This document shows, piece by piece, positions 8,710 through 17,624 of a stretch of DNA of 20,248 nt (positions are counted from its first letter, which is position 1; every line of letters begins with the position of its first letter). This stretch comes from Sphacelaria rigidula (taxonomy: Eukaryota; Phaeophyceae; Sphacelariales). The stretch covers positions 1 through 20,248 of the forward strand of contig CAXNAA020000553.1 in NCBI GenBank assembly GCA_964200075.2. The letters run 5' to 3'. The notes below the pieces were generated by a model, which was given only the letters and a program-made list of their open reading frames with translations, searched no databases and had not been told where the DNA came from. The translations under genes were made by a program, and so were the position numbers.

Positions 8710-9500
8710 TCATTTCTTCCCTCCCGTAATCAGATATTCGTTCACGATTCCGTCTGCCCCTGGTGCCCTTTTGTTCTTGAGTCTAGCAGCACACTCCTTT
8801 ACTTTCTCTCTGGTGAACTCTCGCTGCAATTCTGTCGAGCCACTATCCTCACATTTTGACGTCTCTACGTTTGCTTCTGCCCACTCGTTGACCTCTTTAT
8901 CGAATTCCGTGTCGAACTTCGTGTCAGTTTTTGGTGTTCCCAGTTTACGGTAGTACTCGACTAGCACTTCTCTCTTCCCCTTCGAGCTACCGACCATTTT
9001 GCCGTTCTGTGCCCGTAGCGTGGCTATCCCCTTGTCCACCTTTCTTGCCTGCTTTTTTTCCATCACCCCTTTCATCCCTGCCCACATTTGTGTCATCCCG
9101 CCATCGGAATCTTCACTTGTGTTTTTCACTACATCTTCCCACACCCCCTTCTTTTTCTCTGTACCATAGTTTTACTTCCTTTCGAGCTTTAGTAGACTCC
9201 TCTCATCCTCCCGTACGTTTTACTCGACACGCATCTCGCGTGGGCCTCCCTCCTCACTCTTACAGCCTCTTTTACTTCCTCATCCCACCATTTGACTGCT
9301 CTGTTGCATACGATCAGTTTCTTCCACATGACTTTACTCGCTGTGTTCTCGACCAGCTGCTCCCATCCCTCTACAATCTGCGTTCCTGCCCGACTTCTCT
9401 CCATTGCGGTATCAACTGCACCTACGCGTTCCAACAGTTCGGAAGAATTCACTGCATTTTTGGCCATCTCTTCTTGGAGCTCTTGCTGTTTATCTCCCAA
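8710..9500 (-). pseudogene. LINE linker between endonuclease and reverse transcriptase
   Basis: Two open pieces in different frames (9189-9500 and 8710-9144) make up the linker. The first contains KWWDEEVKEAVRVRREAHAR, the usual connecting segment of such LINEs. The second contains FTREKVKECAARLKNKRAPGADGIVNEYL, the KxxKAPGxDG motif just before the RT domain. A frameshift lies between 9144 and 9189. The charged, helix-rich composition fits the fingers-entry region of non-LTR RTs. Confidence 0.75.
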
Positions 9501-9518
9501 ATCTAGTTTATCGATTCT

Positions 9519-9890
9519 TCATTTGTACAACTTCCTACCCCGCCTATTTCTTTCGACTCTCGCCTGTTGACTTTTCCCCCATGTTAGGCAGTGATATTTA
9601 GTTCTCCCGTCCTCCGGGGATACACGTACTCCCATGTCTTCACTATTTCCATTCTCTACCACTACATAGTCAAGAACGGAGCGTTCTCTCTCGTCTTTGC
9701 GGTTTCTAGTCCATGTCCATTGCGCGTCTGGCTTTAGTACGCTATCGTTTAGCGTCTTCATCTCGTTATTCTCAAGGAACTTGAACACTCCTACCCCGTT
9801 CGTGTACTCCTCGTATTTCCCAATGAGATCATCCGGTTGACCTGCTTTTCCTACCCTTACATTAAAATCTTTCGCTAACATTACTTCTCC
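9519..9890 (-). pseudogene. LINE APE endonuclease, second part, with altered catalytic residues
   Basis: The frame resumes directly after the insertion: residues GEV are encoded again by the target duplication, followed by MLAKDFNVRVG. Family members normally have GDFN here; the D and N remain. Further on are FLENNEMKTLNDS, TWTRN and LDYVVVENG, the conserved end of the domain. The final catalytic Asp-His pair (usually within a TDH or SDH motif) appears to be replaced: the sequence reads TKYHCLTW, so Asp is now Lys and His is now Tyr. Even without the insertion the nuclease would probably be dead. The stop is at 9519-9521. Confidence 0.8.
9882..9890. repeat. Target-site duplication, left copy (TACTTCTCC)
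   Basis: Identical to 10384-10392. It marks the left border of the 493-bp insertion. Confidence 0.85.
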
Positions 9891-9920
9891 TTACGTTTTA
9901 TACTTGAGTATATCTGCTGC

Positions 9921-10024
9921 TTGTTAGATATACAACATATCCACTGAGCTAAATAGTCAGCGCTGACTAGCTAAACAGTCAGCACTAACCGTCTAGCTCA
10001 GTGGGTATGGTGAATATATAACAA
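9921..10024. repeat. Left fold-back palindrome of the 493-bp element
   Basis: Arms 9921-9967 and 9978-10024 are imperfect inverted copies (TTGTTAGATATACAACATAT versus TTGTTATATATTCACCATAC, each followed by CCACTGAGCTA). The centre also contains a short direct echo: GCTAAATAGTCAGC and GCTAAACAGTCAGC. Confidence 0.8.
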
Positions 10025-10047
10025 AATTTCAACGGGGGCCCGAGAGC
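9994..10047 (+). ncRNA. Second tRNA-like module, degraded B box
   Basis: A good A box TAGCTCAGTGG (9994-10004) is followed after 32 nt by GGCCCGAGAGC (10037-10047), a weak match to a B box. It faces the minus-strand module at 10251-10330, so the two are convergent across the core of the element. Confidence 0.4.
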
Positions 10048-10179
10048 TGGTTACATTTATTGGACTACGGTGTTTACCCGAGGATTATCACCCCTCTAAT
10101 CGGCGCTGCCCCAAGCGATTCGCCGGCTTACAGGCGGGAACATGTGTCTTCATCCTGACGGCTGACGATGTATACCATG

Positions 10180-10221
10180 CTTTTAGATGCGTATCCCAGA
10201 CTTTTAGATGCGTATCCCAGA
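10180..10221 (+). repeat. Exact 21-bp tandem duplication in the 493-bp element
   Basis: CTTTTAGATGCGTATCCCAGA occurs twice without a change (10180-10200 and 10201-10221). The perfect identity points to a recent slippage event. Confidence 0.9.
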
Positions 10222-10250
10222 CTTTTTCTCAGGTTGTTTTCCTTCTGCAG

Positions 10251-10330
10251 AAAAAAGCGTCGAGATAGTCTCGCAGGGATCGAACCCCGGTTGTACTTTT
10301 GTTAGATACATAACAAATTCACTGAGCTAA
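10251..10330 (-). ncRNA. tRNA-like Pol III module (A box, B box, T6), likely pseudo-tRNA
   Basis: On the minus strand an A box TTAGCTCAGTG (10320-10330) is followed, after 33 nt, by a B box GGTTCGATCCC (10276-10286). The gap is that of real tRNA genes. Six T residues (A6 at 10251-10256 on the plus strand) follow about 20 nt later and would serve as a Pol III terminator. Between the boxes, TTGTTA and TAACAA can pair as an anticodon stem around a 6-nt loop. The D and T stems pair poorly and no acceptor stem is evident, so this is a tRNA-derived promoter or relic rather than a working tRNA. Confidence 0.6.
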
Positions 10331-10380
10331 ACAGTCAGCGTTGACTGTTGAGTTCAGTGGGTATGTTGTATATCTAAAAC
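10301..10380. repeat. Right fold-back palindrome of the 493-bp element
   Basis: The 40-bp arms 10301-10340 and 10341-10380 are imperfect inverted copies with no spacer. They are related to the left palindrome by the shared CACTGAGCTAA and CAGTCAGC sequences. Confidence 0.75.
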
Positions 10381-10383
10381 GGC

Positions 10384-10392
10384 TACTTCTCC
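10384..10392. repeat. Target-site duplication, right copy (TACTTCTCC)
   Basis: Identical to 9882-9890. It marks the right border of the 493-bp insertion. Confidence 0.85.
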
Positions 10393-11356
10393 AAAGTTAC
10401 GCTGAACATCGTTCACCCTACTCTTCGATTCTGGGGGCATATAGATGCTCCCCACGAAGAAGTCCTTCGTTCCTCGCTCTCCTGTTACCCTTATCCATAT
10501 GCTCTCGTCGAATTTCGTGTCATCGATCACTTCTATACTGTCACACAGGTGCTCCTTGACTGAGAATCCTACTCCCCCCGCTTCCCTGCGCTTGGGTTTC
10601 TGTCCCTTCCGCTTTTCCTCCGTCCATTCGTACTCTTCAAGTTTGCTGCATCCTTTTCCCGCCCCCTCTGTCTCCCATGACTCTTGAATTCCTACTGTAT
10701 CTAGATGGCGCTTCCTTACTTGTTGGGCTATCTCTATTCTTTTGCGCTCGTCTTTGGCGGAGCCACACACGTTCCACGATCCTATTCTCAACTTCCTCTC
10801 CGAATCAATATCTGCTCTCTTGCGGGCCCCTATCATATTCTTGTGCCTCTTACTTCTACTTTCCCTTGCTTGATTGCTCTGGCCCTTGCCGGTTTGGTCT
10901 CTGCCTGGTTGATTCGGGTCGCTGTGTCTCCTCCCCTTCCCCTTCCGGGCATTTACCTATTCCTGCCTCTCTTTCCCTCCGTTTACCCGTGCACTACGTC
11001 TTAGGCTTATTATTCCGTGAGCAAAGCATACTCTCTATCCTACCTTTCTAACCCGTGCCGACACCTTACTTGTTTCTATCCCTGTCCACTCCTCGCTCGC
11101 GCTCTGATTTAGTGCGACTCCGAATTGTTCTCCCTTCCTTTCTGCATTTCCTGTTGCCAAACAGTATAATCCAACTCCATCGCATTTCTTTTTTACCTCT
11201 ATTCTTGTCATGTCGCTACGGACTCCGAAGACCAGCCCTACTAGTACCTTACCCGACCACTCTTTACTACTCCATCCGCCCTTCCTTACCGTCTGTCTCT
11301 CGATCTCCTTCGAGAGAATCTTTAGCTTGTTTGTTCCAAGCGTATTGGTGGGATAT
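10384..11356 (-). pseudogene. LINE N-terminal extension and APE endonuclease, first part
   Basis: The first part (11035-11376) is an open, basic N-terminal extension. It continues in the same frame across two in-frame stops (11035-11037 and one about 70 bp on) into the endonuclease at 10836. Endonuclease motifs in order are IGSWNVCG (around 10770), IQESWE with the catalytic glutamate, GGVGFSVKEHLCDSIEVI, SIWIRV and SIYMPPESK. The domain is cut after residues GEV by the 493-bp insertion whose target duplication starts at 10384. The rest of the domain lies at 9519-9890. Copy A supplies an independent second copy of this part and lacks these two stops. In the living element this domain nicks the target DNA. 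Confidence 0.85.
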
Positions 11357-13900
11357 AGTCCACGGGGGGATGACAATAGCGTACACTACTCGAAACTATC
11401 CGCACGACGAATCAGCATCGACAGGGAGGAGTTACAGCGACTTGTAGCTGAGTTTTAGAGGCCCCGGTGGCACAGAGGTGCACAGTACGCCGCAAGGTTG
11501 GGCTTGCGGCAAAAAGCCCATCCCAGGCTGATCACCTCACATCAAGTAAGTCGCACTTGCTTCCTCCCCGTCGAACCCTCAAATACCTCTCCGTGTCTTA
11601 CTTCCCTGCGCGCAGTCACCGACACAGCGCTCTATACTGGCCTCATTTTGAGCTACCGTCTGCAACATATTTCAGAGCCGAAAAGCCCATTCATGGCGAC
11701 CCTGCGTATATCTCTAGTCAGAGGGCCTCCATTTCGTCCTGGTTGTATCGTCGTGGGCGGTGCGTTTTGTTGAACGTATGGCTGAACACGCCCCCGCACA
11801 GGGTGGTTCCAGGCAACTGTGGCTCAACCACGAGTGGCTGCCAGCGTATTTTAGATGAACACGACATATATATGTAAACAGAGAAGCTAGGGACCCCCCG
11901 AGAAGGGCGTCTTGCCTGCTTCTGGAAAGCACCAACGAACGAAGCACGTAAGGGTGCGCTATGTCGCCATTTTCCTCGGCATATGTAGCCACTCATATTC
12001 CATCGCGAGTGTGTGACCTAGCGGGCACACCTCTCAAATGCGCACAGCAAACGTGTTGGCGGTGGCACGAAATATTTCACATCTTGGTGGGCCATTTGCG
12101 CATTCTGCGGAGTCACGGGTCCTGATTCGACGGAGGCACAATTGCTCCGTACCTACGGCGGCACCGCCATACAACTTGGGCAAGTTTTGGAGACGCGCGC
12201 ATTAGGTTGGGTAGGATGTCCATTGATGCTTTGCGCCAACCTCACAACCTTCCGAGTTTCAGCACTGGTACACACTTGTCACGCGCATAGGTGCCCACAT
12301 CCCTTGCCCGACTTATCTCGTGCGAAAGCACCAGCGTCGAGCCCTCTCCACTTATCTCTGAATCCCAACAACATTCGCGTGACTTTAGCGCCGATGCAAC
12401 TCTAGTGTGCAATGCTAAAAGCTCGATGCGTGCCCAACCGCCGACGCAACCACCGCGGGACGTGGGCGCTGGCAGCATGAACACTGTCAACTCGATATGA
12501 AAGGATCTACGTATCGGAGTGAACGGTGAACCTACGTTTTGTTCACGTTGCTCACGGTGGAATATGAAACGCGGAAGAGTGCCCAGGAGTTGGTCGCCCA
12601 GTGCCACAGTGTTCGAAACTCGTACCGTGTGATACAGTAGCCATCACGTGACGCGACGCTCTTGTTGCTAGTGTTGATGCTGACCCCATGTTTGTGTGTT
12701 TGTGACGCGCGCAGCTACTCATGAAACAGTAGTTCTTGGCCCAACACGTGACCATAAATATCCAAGAGTACCGTCGCACGCCGGGGTAAAAGGGAGGAAG
12801 AAGGGGCGAAGAAATCAAGTCCGCGGAAGCTCAACGTAGATCTATTGTTGCAGACAACAGGTTGAATTTGATTGACCGTCCCAAAGCGTTTATGACTTCG
12901 GGTTTCCCCCCAAATTGTGTGAGTGTATGTGACTGTAACTGTATGCACGAGTTGCACAAGACTTGTCCGGAGGTTCAGATGATCAGAGGTGGGGCTATCG
13001 CGCGAATCTCCGTTGAGAACGATCCCCCAACGACCTCCTACAGGAGGAACAACCAACGGACAGCAATTGCACCGGGATTCTCCGCTAGCTAGTACTGTAC
13101 TCGCATTGCACGGTGCTATGCCATGCGTTTGCAGGATCGAGGACCGGTCTAGTCGGATTGGGCACGCACCCCAACGGGACACGACCGGGCTTCGCGGTTT
13201 TGGGGATGGCGACGCAAGGAGTAGTGGCATTTGCGCGGCAGCGGTAATGATGACGTCGGCTTCGCCGCTAACGGTCGGCCTACGGGCGTGTAAATTTCAC
13301 CAAGGTGTGACTCCCTGCAACGTGACCTACAGATGGCGAGGTTTCCGACATCTCTGCCACAAAACATCAGATGGCGCCATGCCAATGTTGCGACTCTATG
13401 CACAACGAGCTCGTGCGTTGAATGTACTTGCACGGACACCGTCCCCGTACATTACTCGAGGGATCCCTGGTGCTGTACCCCTTCCCTCTTCACGACCACG
13501 GTGCCGTGCACTCGGTGACGTGGGCTTTGACCTGGCCACCCAGAAAACTTGAAACCTGTCGGAAAACGTTTCATGGTTCCCTCAATGAGGACACACGAGA
13601 TGATTAGAGCCCTCTTTCGACGGGATTCTGGAGATGACCATGAAGTCTGCGAGATCCCGGTTCTCATAAGGGTTCGGCGAAGGATAGGCACTAGGATATT
13701 GACGGCTGTTGTCCCCTGAAGTACTGCTGTAGCTTGTGCAGCGGGGAATAAACACCGCGGCACCACAAGTAACCTGTACTCAAACCTGCGATGTAAGTAG
13801 GCGTGTTAATGAGAGCTCTTTGCAGCAGCTCTCTTTTTCGTGTATCAGGTTCGCCGAACTTGTCCGGACGATGTTCTGGTAGTAAAACATTATAGGGTTA
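11357..13900. other. Unassigned region between LINE copy B and the second array
   Basis: Base composition is balanced and many frames are open on both strands (for example 12715-13230 minus, 12989-13552 plus, 11718-11996 minus), but none shows a domain or motif I recognise and they overlap one another. A run of three small hairpins lies at 11470-11529. Sequences containing CACGTGAC occur near 12645 and 12747. I cannot assign a gene here; degraded mobile-element sequence or a multi-exon gene are both possible. Confidence 0.4.
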
Positions 13901-13914
13901 GCGTCATCATGCGA

Positions 13915-14640
13915 TGCCTATGCCCGGGCTGGGTTATATTAGGTTGAAGAAAATAGTGGTCACCTTCGTCATTTCATGTCCATGTGCTGGTCGTTTCCCG
14001 GTAAGTTGAAGAAGAAAGTGGATAGCGTCGTTGATTCATGTCTTTGTCCGGGCTGTGGTGGGGTAGGCTAAAGGAAAGGGTGGTTAGCTTCGTTATTCCT
14101 TTGTCATTTCATGTCCACGTGCTGGTCGTATTCTGGTGAGTTAAAGAAGAAAGTGGATAGCTTCGTTGATTCATGTCTTTCTTCGGGCTGTGGTAGGGTA
14201 GGCTGATAAAAAGAGTGGTTAGCTTCGTTATTCCATGTCTGCGTCCAGACTCTATTACGGCAGGTTGAAGAAAAAGTGGTTGGCTTCTTCATTTCATATC
14301 TTTGTTATGGCTGTGTTCTGGTAGGTCAAAGAAAGCAGAGCTCAGCTTCGCCATTCATGTCTATGCCAGCATGGCTGTGTTCTGGTGGGGTGAATAAAAC
14401 AGTGGTTAGCTTCCCCATTTGATGTCAATGTCCGGGCTGTGGTTTTGTAGGTTCAAGAGAAACGTGGTTGGCTTCGTCATTTCATCTCCATGTCATGGCT
14501 GTGTTCTGGTAACTTCACGGAGAAAATAGTCAGCTTCGCCGTTTCATGTCCATGTCCGGGCTGTGTTCTGACGGGCTGGTTAAAAGAGGAAAGAAGTTAG
14601 CTTCGTCATTTCATGTATTTTTCTGGACTGCCTGCTCGTT
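13915..14640 (+). repeat. Second tandem array, diverged relative of the 63-bp array (about 12 units)
   Basis: Units share CATGTC, CCGGGCTGTG, GGTAGGTTGAAGAAAA and TTAGCTTCGTCATTTC with the array at 3838-6260. They are spaced about 60-65 bp, with a different typical middle (AAGTGG in place of AAGCAGG) and GCTTCGTC in place of GCTTCTCT. Near its start two unit types alternate: one has CGGGCTGTGG, the other GCTGGTCGT. This pair is repeated with a 135-bp period (13986 to 14121, and 14049 to 14184), a small higher-order repeat. Confidence 0.85.
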
Positions 14641-15930
14641 TTGGGTGCCACCAATGATTTGATGCGCTATTGCACCACATCTACTATGTGCTGACACCCC
14701 TCCCGAGGATGGCAATATCTTGATACACAGAGCATGTGCAGAGACACATCAAGTTGCTCTGTGCAGCTAAAATGCATGCCTACCAGTCTCGCAGGTTCTG
14801 GCAGCACAAACCCTTGCCGTAGATGAAAATATAGGAGTCAAATGAAAGGAAATCCCCTGCAAATGTTGCTCTATCCCGAGAGTTGATTGGTGCATCTTGG
14901 TCTTGAGCAATGGCTATTAGCTACTCGTACCTGCCTGCAGAGTTTCGGCTTGCCGGTATCCGTGCAGTTTCAGTCATCTTCGATAGCGCGTGTCGGACGG
15001 GCATAGTGGAAAAAACGACTTAGCTTGGTACAAGTGTCAAGAACTGTCCGGGCAGCTCTGGGGTAGGTGTCCATCGATAGTTTGTGCGATTCACGAGGTG
15101 AAGTTGAGTCAGACTTCGTTGACGACCTATTTTCAGAGACACATTACGGCCGTGTATCACCACCTTTGTGAGTGTGTGCTCTGTCCACTTCTTTGACCCC
15201 GTCACGTCTTGTTTCTGGGGTGGTGATGAAGAACTTGACACTGAATCGGGCATACCACACCGGGGGAAACGTGCATAACCGGCATGCAACGCTGTGGAGT
15301 GTTGCGCTGGCCTTCATGTACGAACAGGAGGCCGGAGATTAGCTGGTGAACTTCAAACAAGAATACGTTGACGTGATATCTGCCTCCGGTGTGAGTCAGA
15401 GCGACCGTGTGCACCAAAAGCATGGTGTGAGGTCGAAAGAGCTTGGATCCGCGAGCAAGAACCATGCACGGCCACACTACCGTCCTCATCACGCTGCTTT
15501 GAGTGACTGTTTCAGCTTATCTTCTGTGCTCAAATACCAGGTATAGGCTTGCTATCTTTACCTCCACATCACTTTTGTACGGGATGGTTTACCTTATTGC
15601 TATTCGAAGCCGAGCCACATTTTCACCAGTGTACCAAGTCCCAACATGACATACCGGGGGCGCAAATGAAAAAGCTGTGGTAAAAAAGATGAAAACACGA
15701 GCCGCAGAATACACCACTTTGTGAGCCTAAGAGCAGAGAGTCTTGGCCTCAACACGGGATCCTGAAAGGTGTGAACAAAATCTTACTACAGGAACGACCT
15801 GAGGTCGAAATTGTATACCCCGTACAATATTGCAGCTAGTACAAACATACCTACCTTCGAACCGTTCAAAGGCATTGCACGTTTGACCCGGTACCAGCTG
15901 CAACGTTGCATTCAATTTCGACCCCAGTTC
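14641..15930. other. Unassigned region after the second array
   Basis: No recognised gene. Frames at 14990-15196 (plus, starting at GTG rather than ATG), 15020-15289 (minus) and 15202-15492 (minus) overlap each other and lack recognisable domains. Confidence 0.4.
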
Positions 15931-16010
15931 GTTCCCATATATAAATCTCCTTCTTATTTTTCAGGATCCCCTGCTCTCTAAACAATAGTTAGTCGGCATG
16001 TCCTGCTCGT

Positions 16011-16211
16011 ATGTACGAGCTAGTCCAACCTGGAAACAGGTTCAAGGTGTCGAAGCAATATCTCATCGACACAGATGACTTGGGCCGCGACCCGCATGTT
16101 GTAATAGCCGTCCGCTCAAGGGCAAGATGCTCATCTGCTCAAAAGTATGGTACATTTTTTTCTCGTTGGCTCAACGCCGTGTCTAGTAATTCCTATATCA
16201 CACGGAGATAG
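16011..16211 (+). CDS. Small 66-residue reading frame, unknown
   Basis: It starts at an ATG and ends at TAG. The composition is protein-like, with GNRFKVSKQYLIDTDDLGRD near the start and a basic C-terminal end. A TATA-like CATATATAAAT lies at about 15935-15945, followed by TTCTTATTTTTCAG, which resembles a splice acceptor. A short gene or an exon is possible. An inverted CTCGTA-TG-TACGAG palindrome overlaps the start. No domain is recognised and chance is not excluded. Confidence 0.22.
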   Translation: MYELVQPGNRFKVSKQYLIDTDDLGRDPHVVIAVRSRARCSSAQKYGTFFSRWLNAVSSNSYITRR

Positions 16212-16219
16212 CGTCCATA

Positions 16220-17094
16220 CTCAAGTCTGTATGAAGCCCTGAGCGATAGAAACAACAGCGGATAATGGTTTTTGGTGTGGACATTGCCCGGGGAACGGGG
16301 AAACGATCGATACATTTCCCTCGACTTAACTCGTCATCTATCCCGAAGTATGGCGCACGTGAGGTTCCGTACAAATATCAAAATATTCATATATATTACG
16401 AGCAGAGGCCCTACTAACTGCATTAAAACCTGTACTTCGCGTCTCAGATTTTGAAAGTCTTATTTTGAATTTTCGTATGGAAAAACGCCAGGGCATGATG
16501 AATAAAAAGAAGAACCCAATTTTTTCATCTTGTTCTGCATTTTTTCCATTTATTTAAGGGAGTTTCAGGGGACGGTGACCTTTGTTCTTGCACCTTACAC
16601 TCAGTTTTCAACCCCGATTTTTATATTGGTGATGTGAAACTTAGCATGCATGGAGAATCGCGAAGCATACTGGAAAAAATAAAGTGAGCCTTTATTTCCT
16701 CATCTCCGGGAGAGCGAAGGGGGTTCTCGTGAAAAATGGTCTTCACTACGAGAGTGTGTATACTGAAACGTTTCAATTCAAGAGAGACAAAAATCGACGT
16801 GTCCCATTTTTTGGTCCATCAATCCCTAGCGAGGTCCCACACAAAATTTCAAAATACAAGAAAGCACCAAAGCTGAGCCGGTAAGTGTACCCCCAAACTA
16901 CTGTTCCGAGTTGCGACCGGCCCGGTTTCTAAATCCGCCTCACCTCAGTTTTTAGACTTGAAGTTTCAACTTTGGTACGGAGAATGAATACGATCGTAGG
17001 GCATAATGAAGAAAATTGTTTCGGGACCCAGAGCGTTTTTTCAAGTTAACAGCATTTTGCTGAAGACTGGATACTAATGATTGCCCTTAATCCT
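16220..17094. other. AT-richer unassigned region
   Basis: This is richer in A/T runs than its neighbours. A plus-strand frame at 16684-16884 opens only at GTG. Two segments (from about 16600 and from about 16940) share CTCAGTTTT and, further on, GGAGAAT, and may be a very old direct duplication. No gene is assigned. Confidence 0.35.
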
Positions 17095-17188
17095 TGAACC
17101 GCGAGGATAGGTCACTTGCTGAATCGGCATCAATTTCACTTGAAAATGTATGCGTGATCCAGATGGACTAACCGCACCGCGATCTAAG
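17095..17188. repeat. 92-bp dispersed motif, copy 2
   Basis: Direct-orientation match to 2643-2733. The most conserved parts are TGCTGAATCGGCATCA and AGATGGACTA, bounded by CCGCG-containing ends that are inverted relative to each other. Confidence 0.6.
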
Positions 17189-17195
17189 GGTTAAC

Positions 17196-17624
17196 TCACG
17201 AAAAAAGAAATAAGTCGGGGTTCCGAAAGCTTTTTTTTTCGCCATACCCAAGGATCTGTTGAAAAACATATTTCGGGACACGTAGGCCCCAAGATCGAAA
17301 ATTCGAGTTTTTGAGAGGGAGGGAACCCAGCCTACTGTCCCCTACTTTATTGTCGAGGCGTTGGCGGATGCGGTCAGCTGCCGTGTACAGGTATCCTTGG
17401 CATGGAGACCGCTGAGATGACGGACACACTGCCCCTCCAAGCCCATCGCCTACCACGATGATATTTATGGGATGATTTTCCGTGTCGTGTGCCTCGACTA
17501 CTGTACCTACCACTAGTCCGGGCACATTTGGCGAGGCGTGACATGATATTGTTACTTTGGGTACAAGCTGTCGTTGCCCTGCGCTTGTGTATTGTACATG
17601 GATGTGTGTGAGCGTTGCCGGCAT
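17196..17624 (-). CDS. 142-residue reading frame of unknown function
   Basis: It starts at a real ATG (17622-17624) and stops at 17196-17198. The central part alternates hydrophobic and polar residues (VPGLVVGTVVEAHD, then INIIVVGDGLGGAV) as in beta-strands, followed by a basic stretch. No named domain is recognised. A second minus-strand frame (17374-17919) and a plus-strand frame (17615-18073) overlap it or its upstream side, so the true coding strand is unclear. It could be an exon, a gene relic or chance. Confidence 0.25.
   Translation of the reverse strand: MPATLTHIHVQYTSAGQRQLVPKVTISCHASPNVPGLVVGTVVEAHDTENHPINIIVVGDGLGGAVCPSSQRSPCQGYLYTAADRIRQRLDNKVGDSRLGSLPLKNSNFRSWGLRVPKYVFQQILGYGEKKSFRNPDLFLFS

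Larger units (their letters stand above)
9891..10383. mobile_element. 493-bp element with tRNA-like fold-back ends, inserted in the LINE endonuclease
   Basis: It is flanked by a perfect 9-bp direct repeat, TACTTCTCC (9882-9890 and 10384-10392). On the LINE strand this repeat is GGAGAAGTA, encoding GEV on both sides, so the LINE frame is continuous once the insert and one repeat are removed. The ends share CGTTTTA (9894-9900, and inverted at 10375-10381). Each end carries an imperfect palindrome (9921-10024 and 10301-10380) whose arms contain CACTGAGCTAA or variants of it, which is a tRNA A box read on the opposite strand. There is no room for a transposase. A 9-bp duplication is typical of Mutator-like elements, but the tRNA-like ends are not; I know of no named family with this design. 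Confidence 0.8.
6500..11356 (-). mobile_element. LINE copy B, near full length, decayed and twice interrupted
   Basis: This is a minus-strand non-LTR retrotransposon. In reading order it has an N-terminal extension, APE-type endonuclease, linker, reverse transcriptase (RT) with motifs A, B and C, an RT thumb region, and a C-terminal region with a CxC-x8-H-x4-C zinc knuckle. The 5' end at about 11356 matches that of copy A. The 3' end is placed between 6490 and 6554 only because the reading frame stops at 6555; no poly-A tail or clear target duplication was found. After removing the two insertions (493+9 bp and 169+8 bp) it is about 4.2 kb, a normal length for a one-ORF LINE. Many stops and frameshifts make it non-coding today. 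Confidence 0.9.

Noticed and set aside
10251-10330. Functional tRNA gene
   Set aside because: The A and B boxes and their spacing fit, but the D and T stems pair poorly, the anticodon loop has the wrong length and there is no acceptor stem.
16600-17050. Direct duplication of about 340 bp
   Set aside because: Only short shared words (CTCAGTTTT, GGAGAAT, GGGCAT) are seen. Without an alignment score this is too weak to call a repeat.
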